Shown here one piece after another: positions 28,684-34,612 of a stretch of DNA of 34,612 nt. A model generated the notes under the pieces. That model had not been told where the DNA came from. It saw only the letters and a program-made list of their open reading frames with translations, and searched no databases. This DNA is from Entamoeba invadens IP1. Taxonomy: Eukaryota; Evosea; Mastigamoebida; Endamoebidae. The DNA lies in contig NW_004191594.1 in the NCBI RefSeq assembly GCF_000330505.1, positions 119,389 to 154,000 of the forward strand, given 5' to 3'. The position numbers were made by a program, and so were the translations under genes. The first letter of the stretch is position 1, and each line of letters opens with the position of its first letter.

Positions 28684-29817
28684 TTAGAAGCACTTTCTGT
28701 GGACGATGGCTGGGCCAGACTCGTCGTACTCTTCCTTGGTGATCCACATGTTCTGGAAAGTGGACAACGAGGCAAGAATTGAACCTCCAATCCAGACAGA
28801 GTACTTTCTCTCTGGTGGTGCAATGACCTTGATCTTCATTGTTGGTGGTGCAAGTGCAACCATCTCCTTCTCAAGTCTGTCGTTGATGCCTGGGTACATT
28901 GATGTTCCACCAGACAAGACGATGTTTCCGTACAAGTCCTTTCTGATATCGACATCACACTTCATGATTGAGTTGTAAGTTGTCTCGTGAATACCTGATG
29001 CTTCCATACCAAGGAATGATGGCTGGAAGAGTGCTTCTGGGCATCTGAATCTCTCGTTTCCGATGGTGATGACTTGACCATCTGGAAGTTCGTATGATTT
29101 CTCGAGTTCTGATGATGAAGCAGCCTTTTGCATTTCTTCGTTGAAGTCAAGAGCAACATAGCAGAGCTTCTCCTTGATGTCTCTGACAATTTCTCTTTCA
29201 GCAGTTGTGGTGAAAGCATAACCTCTTTCAGTCAAGATCTTCATGAGGTAGTCAGTGAGATCACGACCAGCAAGATCAATTCTGAGGATGGCGTGTGGGA
29301 GTGAGAAACCTTCATAGATTGGGACGCAGTGAGAAACACCATCACCAGAATCCATGACAATACCAGTTGTTCTACCAGAGGCATACAATGAAAGGACAGC
29401 TTGAATTCCAACGTACATGGCTGGGACGTTGAAAGTCTCGAACATGATTTGTGTCATCTTTTCTCTGTTAGCCTTTGGGTTCATTGGGGCTTCAGTCAAG
29501 AGGACTGGGTGCTCTTCTGGTGCAATTCTGAGCTCGTTGTAGAAAGTGTGGTGCCAGATCTTCTCCATATCGTCCCAGTTGTTGACAATACCGTGCTCAA
29601 TTGGGTATTTCAAAGTCAAGATACCTCTCTTTGATTGTGCTTCATCTCCAACATAGGTGTCCTTGTTGCCCATACCAGCCATGACTGAGACTTGTTTTGG
29701 TCTGCCAACAATTGATGGGAAGACAGCTCTTGGGGCGTCATCACCAGCAAAACCGGCCTTGCACATACCAGATCCATTGTCTACGACAAGTGCTTGTACT
29801 TCTCCTTCTTCTCCCAT
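28684..29817 (-). CDS. Actin, copy 2
   Basis: A 377-residue actin with an amino-acid sequence identical to copy 1 at 11645-12778, in opposite orientation about 16 kb away. The roughly 13 nucleotide differences I can find by eye are all synonymous and mostly third-position. Codon bias is equally strong, so it should be highly expressed. It has its own TATA-like element. Apart from the attcaaATG leader and about 20 bases after the stop, the flanks are unrelated to copy 1. The unit of homology is therefore the coding sequence itself. Confidence 0.99.
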   Translation of the reverse strand: MGEEGEVQALVVDNGSGMCKAGFAGDDAPRAVFPSIVGRPKQVSVMAGMGNKDTYVGDEAQSKRGILTLKYPIEHGIVNNWDDMEKIWHHTFYNELRIAPEEHPVLLTEAPMNPKANREKMTQIMFETFNVPAMYVGIQAVLSLYASGRTTGIVMDSGDGVSHCVPIYEGFSLPHAILRIDLAGRDLTDYLMKILTERGYAFTTTAEREIVRDIKEKLCYVALDFNEEMQKAASSSELEKSYELPDGQVITIGNERFRCPEALFQPSFLGMEASGIHETTYNSIMKCDVDIRKDLYGNIVLSGGTSMYPGINDRLEKEMVALAPPTMKIKVIAPPERKYSVWIGGSILASLSTFQNMWITKEEYDESGPAIVHRKCF

Positions 29818-30219
29818 TTGAATTAAATTAACAGATATACCAACTTAAATAGCCAACTTGTTTTAAAAATTAGAGGCGTAAATTGATCTTATTAAAGATA
29901 AAATTTACAGATCAACTTGGTTTATTATTTTATAATAATTATTATAATTTAATATAATTAGATTATTTAATACAATCTATAAAATATTTATATTTAGTTC
30001 AAGATAATAAATTAATTTAATAATAATTTTTAAATTATAAAAATTTAATAAAAGATAATTATTTAAAACAAATTAAACATATTTATATTTGAAAAGACTG
30101 TGTAAAATTATAATATGAATAATTTTTAGATTTTTATTTATATACATACTATTGATTTTTATTATAATTTAATTAGTGATTATTTAATTTAAAGAAATAC
30201 AACACCATAATAATAAAAG
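29818..30219. other. Intergenic region between actin 2 and tRNA-Gly
   Basis: The left end holds the actin 2 promoter (29843-29852). The right end (30187-30219) is the start of the 202-bp direct repeat. The rest is A/T runs with nothing recognisable. Confidence 0.6.
29843..29852 (-). promoter_or_regulatory. TATA-like element of actin copy 2
   Basis: On (-) the sequence reads ctatttaagt, 26-35 bases before the ATG at 29817. It is the same position as the GTATTTAAAG box of copy 1 but differs in sequence. Confidence 0.7.
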
Positions 30220-30388
30220 TGCATTTGCCGGGACTCGAACCCGGATCTCCACCTTGGAAGGGTGGAATTCTGCCCTTAGACCACAAATGCTTCTTATTAT
30301 TTATTAACAATCTAATAGATACTAACAACTCAAATGTATAGTTATTTTTAATGAATTTATAGACTGATAATCACTCTTTTAACTTTTT
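30187..30388. repeat. 202-bp direct repeat, copy A, containing tRNA-Gly
   Basis: Matches 33730-33931 at a constant offset of 3543 bases with about 6 mismatches, all in the last 60 bases. The repeat covers the whole tRNA gene plus about 33 bases on one side and about 98 on the other. The two copies flank the beta-helix gene. Confidence 0.95.
30220..30290 (-). tRNA. tRNA-Gly (anticodon UCC), copy A
   Basis: Read on (-): acceptor stem GCATTTG/CAAATGC (7 bp) and discriminator A at 30220. The anticodon stem is CCACC/GGTGG around the loop CTTCCAA, with anticodon TCC at 30258-30256. The T-arm is CCGGG-TTCGAGT-CCCGG. Total 71 bases, no intron, no encoded CCA. TTTT follows at once (30218-30215), a Pol III terminator. 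It is identical to copy B. Confidence 0.97.
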
Positions 30389-30637
30389 GTAAGTAGCTTC
30401 TTAAGACATAATAATGTTGAAAAGATAATCAAGTTGTAACAACATATTATTAAGTCTTTTTTAACACATTTCTTTATATCAATGATTTTAAAGTTGTAAC
30501 GTATACATTATTTTATTTATTATTTTATTCCTACCAACTGTAATTTATTTATAATTTATTGCTTTCATGTTTGAGTAAGTCTTAGCATAATAACAACATA
30601 AATAAATCCAACCCAACATAATAAAAATAGTTAAAAA
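30291..30637. other. Intergenic region after tRNA-Gly copy A
   Basis: The first about 100 bases belong to the direct repeat. The rest is AT-rich 3' flank of the beta-helix gene. No further feature seen. Confidence 0.55.
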
Positions 30638-33037
30638 CTAAATAATTATAAATATTACTGTGAAGATAAGAACCAAATGTCCAACACTTGAAGCACCACT
30701 CTTTGTGATCCCAATTTCGTCATAGGGAATTTCCTTCCAACAACCCATATCATAAACAGGGGAGTGTTCTTTCAGTTTGAAATTTTGATTTTCGGGGTCT
30801 ACGAATAATGGGTCAATGCTTGAATTGTATTTATGATCATTGAATGTTTTGAAATAGTCATAGAGTAAATTGTTACCTTCAAAATCAGTTTTAACTGTTT
30901 TATATATAACGTTACAATCGACCACTGTGTTCTCTGGTTGTAGCCAATTCTTTTCATTAATAATTCTATTGTTGTCGTTTGGTATTTTATACAACAATGG
31001 ATATCTACTCTTCCATGGATCTACAAGTCTATTCACATTTTCATCACTGCACCTTTCAAGCAGATTCCATGAGTCTCCACTCTTTGTTGAATAATAAGTA
31101 GGCCCTCCATTGTATTCCAAAAATGCCACATAACAATCGTACATAATGTTATTTGTTACTTCAACATCACGTCCACCTCCATGTAATATACATTTCCCAT
31201 TGATCTTGTTTAAGATGTTGCCATACACTTTGTCACCAGCTAATATCCCATCCATGTATATCCCTTGCACATACGAATTTGATTTCCCCCATCCAGTCAA
31301 GTTGTATATTCGATTGTATTTAATTACATTGCCTCTGTAATCCCATCTGCGTCCAGAGTATATTGCACCTGCATCACTTGCATATAAACACACGTTTTTT
31401 ATTATATTGTAACTGATCTCATTTTCATTACCACTGTACTTAATTGCTTCATGTGGACTGTCTTCAATATAATTATGAGTCGCTTTATTACCAACTCCGT
31501 TGAGTATTATGGCAGGTTTGTACGTGTAATGTCCTTGTGAAAACACAGAAAATGTGTTATCTTTCACAATGCAATTCCCGTATTCAAGAGTTGCTCTCAC
31601 CCCACAATTTATTGACAAAATTGTTGCCGAAAAGTCGAGGAATGTGTTATTAACAATCATATGATTTTTCCCATAAAATTCAATTCCAATGTCACTTGAG
31701 TGTGAGAATGTACACCCACTGATTTTCACATTGTCACTGTTAACATTTCCAATACCACAAGGAAAGTATTTGAAATCCAAATTAGTCAATTCGACATTCC
31801 CAACTTTATCGATTTTGAGTGCTTCCTTTATTGAATGTGATATCCAAATTTCTTTGGGATGTCCATAAAATATAACATATATCTTCATGTCTTCTCTATC
31901 TATATAATATTCACCTTCTTCATCCAATTCTTCAATCAAATTATACACAAAGAATGGCTTTTCGGGGAATATCCCATATGTTGCTTTCTTATCAAGTGTG
32001 ATGGTTCGCTTTGTTGTATCAATACTAACAATCTGAGCAGTGTTGTCCGCCCACATATACTTGAAATACCCCTTCACCCACATATTTTTGGTGTATTTCC
32101 AGTTATTAATTCGGTCGTTGTTATACCCAAACTCCTTTGTATCTGTTGTTGTTGTATCTGCAAAAGCAGTAAACATGAATCCTCTGTATATGTATCCCTC
32201 ATCTGGTATATTGACAATGCCACTTGCTCCTGAATTTGCCAATGGACTAATATTTCCAGCTAAAGAGTCTCTCTTCGAGCTCCAAGAAGCGCCATCTGTA
32301 ATTACTGGTACTTTACAATCACTTCTTGTTGATAGGTAATAAGTTCCATTTGTCGTGTAAATATAATAAGTTTTACTATTGACAGCAACTGTCTTTTGGT
32401 ATACCATTTCCCCATCACATCGTTTTGAAGACGTTCGATAATAACCAGAAACATCTGGAGAGAACGTTCCTTTTACCACATATATGGAGTCTGTCTTGTT
32501 ATCATTTGAAGTGACATCTTTATTTGGATATCGCGCTATCTTCATTCTACTGTCATCAACAAAAAGTTCAGTTGTCTTCAGTTCAGCTAAGTCAATCAAA
32601 TTGATTTTGTCGTCTAAAGTGTTCAAATCACAAACTTGCACTTGCGAACGGACACTTTCTTGTATTTTGTTGAACTGCTTTGAGTCTTTTTGTTCGTCTA
32701 ATTTTCTGAAGGCTGCAAATGGGATTTGGGTTCCTCCAACTAAAGTGGCTTTTTTATTTGGAAAAGTGTTTGTAAACTTAAGAGGGACATTGTTTGTGTT
32801 GTTCAAATTGTTAAGTGTGATAGTTAGTGTTTTATTTATCATTTTATGATATCCTGGAGACAATTTAAAAGTAACTCCTTCTGTTGGTAACTCTTTTTTT
32901 GTAAATGAATCAATGGCAGCTTGCACTGTTCTATAAGGTTTGTTATAAGAACCGTCATAATAATCTTGTCCCTCTGTAGAAATGAAGATATCAATTCCAT
33001 GAGAAAACACAATAAGAAGTAAAAATATCATAATCAT
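30638..33037 (-). CDS. Secreted right-handed beta-helix protein, probably GPI-anchored
   Basis: 799 residues with a signal peptide (about 1-14). The N-terminal segment has DYYDGSYNKPYRTVQAAID, the standard opening of pectate-lyase-like beta-helix proteins. A middle module ends in GEYYIDREDMKIYV (375-388). Parallel beta-helix coils follow at about 400-640, with HEAIKYSG (529-536) and the strongly conserved-looking SDAGAIYSGRRWDYRGNVI (554-572). Bacterial polysaccharide-active beta-helix proteins have this same layout. The C-terminus (GASSVGHLVLIFTVIFIII) is a small-residue stretch plus hydrophobic tail, as expected for a GPI signal; a membrane anchor is the alternative. It is likely a surface or secreted glycan-binding or glycan-cleaving protein; substrate and catalytic residues are unknown. 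It lies between two direct repeats carrying tRNA-Gly. Lateral transfer from gut bacteria is plausible. Confidence 0.85.
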   Translation of the reverse strand: MIMIFLLLIVFSHGIDIFISTEGQDYYDGSYNKPYRTVQAAIDSFTKKELPTEGVTFKLSPGYHKMINKTLTITLNNLNNTNNVPLKFTNTFPNKKATLVGGTQIPFAAFRKLDEQKDSKQFNKIQESVRSQVQVCDLNTLDDKINLIDLAELKTTELFVDDSRMKIARYPNKDVTSNDNKTDSIYVVKGTFSPDVSGYYRTSSKRCDGEMVYQKTVAVNSKTYYIYTTNGTYYLSTRSDCKVPVITDGASWSSKRDSLAGNISPLANSGASGIVNIPDEGYIYRGFMFTAFADTTTTDTKEFGYNNDRINNWKYTKNMWVKGYFKYMWADNTAQIVSIDTTKRTITLDKKATYGIFPEKPFFVYNLIEELDEEGEYYIDREDMKIYVIFYGHPKEIWISHSIKEALKIDKVGNVELTNLDFKYFPCGIGNVNSDNVKISGCTFSHSSDIGIEFYGKNHMIVNNTFLDFSATILSINCGVRATLEYGNCIVKDNTFSVFSQGHYTYKPAIILNGVGNKATHNYIEDSPHEAIKYSGNENEISYNIIKNVCLYASDAGAIYSGRRWDYRGNVIKYNRIYNLTGWGKSNSYVQGIYMDGILAGDKVYGNILNKINGKCILHGGGRDVEVTNNIMYDCYVAFLEYNGGPTYYSTKSGDSWNLLERCSDENVNRLVDPWKSRYPLLYKIPNDNNRIINEKNWLQPENTVVDCNVIYKTVKTDFEGNNLLYDYFKTFNDHKYNSSIDPLFVDPENQNFKLKEHSPVYDMGCWKEIPYDEIGITKSGASSVGHLVLIFTVIFIII

Positions 33038-33762
33038 TATTCAGTTATAAGAGTCGACTTTTATTTCATAAAATAAATTAATTATTCGATTTTATCTATT
33101 TTTTTTCGATTTTTTTATTATCAATAAATAGGTTTACAATTAGTTTTTATTATACCAATTATTAATATTAGTTATAATTCCAGTTAAAAAAAAGATTTTT
33201 TTTGAGTTATTTGATCGAAATGTTATTATGAAATGTTTAATTATATTCAGAACCATGAAATAACTCTTAAAGTAATAACAAACTTGAGAATTACTTTGAC
33301 TCAACGTTTTATTTGGAAATTTTATGTCATTGTAACATAATTAATTTGTATTTGTTTTGATTATAGATGGTTATAACGTCAAATTTGCTTATTTGTATTA
33401 GATTTCCTATGTTATGATGTTTTATAATATATTTCAGTTTGTGCGATGATATACCAAAGATACAAGTTAGATAACAAACTTTTGAACATGAAAATAAAAT
33501 ACATTTAAATTAATTATTTTCATTTACTTATAAATAAAGTAATTTCTATATGAATTAAAAAATGTATATGATAAAGCAAAATTAATTATATTGTCTATTG
33601 ATGGACGTCGAAAATTAAATTTAAATTCAATAGATGACAAATTTGGACGTACTATAAGTACCATTATGTGTTATATAGTATTCAAATAAATAAAAAAACA
33701 ACATTTATATTTTTTGAGTCATTCAAAAAATTTAAAGAAATACAACACCATAATAATAAAAG
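33038..33762. other. AT-rich intergenic region
   Basis: Promoter side of the beta-helix gene and, at the right, the beginning of repeat copy B. A loose inverted pair tctattga/tcaataga occurs around 33594-33636. I see no gene. Confidence 0.5.
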
Positions 33763-33931
33763 TGCATTTGCCGGGACTCGAACCCGGATCTCCACCTTGG
33801 AAGGGTGGAATTCTGCCCTTAGACCACAAATGCTTCTTATTATTTATTAACAATCTAATAGATACTAACAACTCAAATGTATAGTTACCTTTAATGAATT
33901 TATAGATCAATATTCACTCTTTTAACTTTTT
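33730..33931. repeat. 202-bp direct repeat, copy B, containing tRNA-Gly
   Basis: Partner of 30187-30388 in the same orientation. Similarity starts at atttaaagaaatac and ends at aacttttt in both copies, and the sequences outside are unrelated. Confidence 0.95.
33763..33833 (-). tRNA. tRNA-Gly (anticodon UCC), copy B
   Basis: 71 bases, identical to copy A, with the same acceptor, anticodon loop (CTTCCAA) and T-arm, and the same TTTT just downstream. The tRNA and its 3' flank are unchanged between copies, while the mismatches lie in the 5' flank. Confidence 0.97.
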
Positions 33932-34036
33932 TTAAATTGGTTATCGAAACATAAGAATCACGTTATTACATCATAAAATATTAAAAACATAAAGTGAGTT
34001 ATTCAACTAATATGTAAAGTCAAAAGACAAAGTGAA

Positions 34037-34368
34037 TTAGCAAGCTCCGAGGTTCTGGCAAATGGTGACCTTGTCGACATTGTTTTCGATCATCTTGATG
34101 ATTTCGTCAACACCGAAGTTCAAGAATGAAGTGCAAAGAGTTCCAAGGAATCCAGAAACGCCATCACAGAGTTCGGTGATGTATTGTCTGACGGCATCAG
34201 CTCCATCAACAACAAGCAACTTCTCGAGCATGTCGACTGTGTCCTTGCAAAGGTTGCAAATCCTATTCATTAATTATTAAAGCATATAATGTCCACGACA
34301 ACAAACAAAACACCTTCACGAGCAGCGAAGACGCAAGCGATAATAGCAAAGATAACGAAAGCTCTCAT
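34037..34368 (-). CDS. Amoebapore-type saposin-like pore-forming peptide precursor, two exons
   Basis: Exon 1 is 34368-34307 and encodes a hydrophobic signal peptide. A 44-base intron follows (34306-34263, GTTTGT...TAG). Exon 2 is 34262-34037, ending in TAG. The spliced precursor would be 95 residues. The inferred mature peptide of 77 residues has the six cysteines of the SapB fold at about positions 5, 8, 35, 46, 71 and 77, with four predicted helices. Amoebapores are stored in cytoplasmic granules and act in the phagosome against engulfed bacteria by membrane permeabilisation. Length, cysteine spacing and composition match the family closely. The mature part contains no histidine, although amoebapore A depends on a C-terminal His for its acid-regulated dimerisation. 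A frame from a downstream ATG (34270) exists but would lack the signal peptide, so the spliced model is preferred. Confidence 0.93.
34263..34306 (-). other. Intron of the amoebapore-type gene (44 bases)
   Basis: Starts GTTTGT and ends TAG on (-), the strict Entamoeba consensus, with normal length for the genus. It splits a Leu codon after its second base. Confidence 0.9.
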
Positions 34369-34403
34369 AGCGAAACAAGTGATTTTTTAAGATAGAAAAT
34401 GTC

Positions 34404-34413
34404 CTTTATATAC
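34404..34413 (-). promoter_or_regulatory. TATA-like element of the amoebapore-type gene
   Basis: gtatataaag on (-), 36-45 bases before the ATG at 34368, close to the GTATTTAAAG consensus. Confidence 0.75.
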
Positions 34414-34612
34414 TCACTCTCAATATTTTTTCAAACAATCTTTTAGAAATGATTAAAAGAGCATTTTAGATTTTTAAATAAACACGTCAACATTTTACAA
34501 ACATTTGTTTTAAATTAATTAAAGCTATAATTATATGATAATATTTACATATTATATGGTTTTTAAATTGGATTTAAAATATTATAACGATGAAAAAAAA
34601 AGGTCGATCTGC

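Noticed and set aside
34037..34270. Single-exon 77-codon reading of the amoebapore-type gene from the ATG at 34270
   Set aside because: That ATG lies inside the intron, and the product would lack the signal peptide. The consensus GTTTGT...TAG intron gives a precursor of family length.

Overview
This window is nuclear DNA of an amoeba of the genus Entamoeba, most likely a species other than E. histolytica, such as E. invadens. Several things point there. The intergenic DNA is extremely AT-rich and the genes are compact and mostly intronless. Introns, where seen, start GTTTGT and end TAG. Start codons are preceded by GTATTTAAAG-like TATA elements and very short leaders. The gene set is also characteristic: transmembrane kinases with CxxC-rich ectodomains, an amoebapore-type saposin peptide, and Entamoeba-style actin. 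The actin differs from the familiar E. histolytica form (377 residues here), so the species assignment is inference.

Layout, left to right. At 1-197 (-) the first exon of a gene runs off the left edge. At about 1283-1699 (-) there is a small acidic, serine-rich orphan, and at 3682-4287 (+) a 201-residue orphan. A (+) block follows: cytosolic prolyl-tRNA synthetase (5166-6830), an epsin-like ENTH protein (7263-8528), an M16/insulinase-type peptidase (8913-10058), an RRM/RGG RNA-binding protein interrupted by a 100-N assembly gap (10549-10927), actin copy 1 (11645-12778) and an alkylsulfatase of the metallo-beta-lactamase fold (13508-15430). The strand then switches. On (-) lie an intact 1714-residue receptor-like transmembrane kinase (15521-20665), a tandem paralogue broken by two in-frame TAG codons and a two-base loss (21061-26083), a Thr/Pro/Gln-rich protein with 54-bp internal repeats (26420-27949) and actin copy 2 (28684-29817). 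The right end carries two tRNA-Gly(UCC) genes inside 202-bp direct repeats. These flank a secreted, probably GPI-anchored, bacterial-looking beta-helix protein (30638-33037). Last comes a two-exon amoebapore-type peptide (34037-34368).

There is no operon logic. Neighbouring genes serve translation, endocytosis, cytoskeleton, surface signalling and microbial killing. The accessory-looking parts are the transmembrane-kinase pair, the tRNA-flanked beta-helix gene, the alkylsulfatase and the M16 protein. The beta-helix and alkylsulfatase genes look bacterial in origin. The strongest leads are the repeat-flanked beta-helix locus, the decayed kinase, the beta-solenoid/CxxC/kinase architecture of the intact kinase, the inverted near-identical actin pair, and the histidine-free amoebapore homologue.
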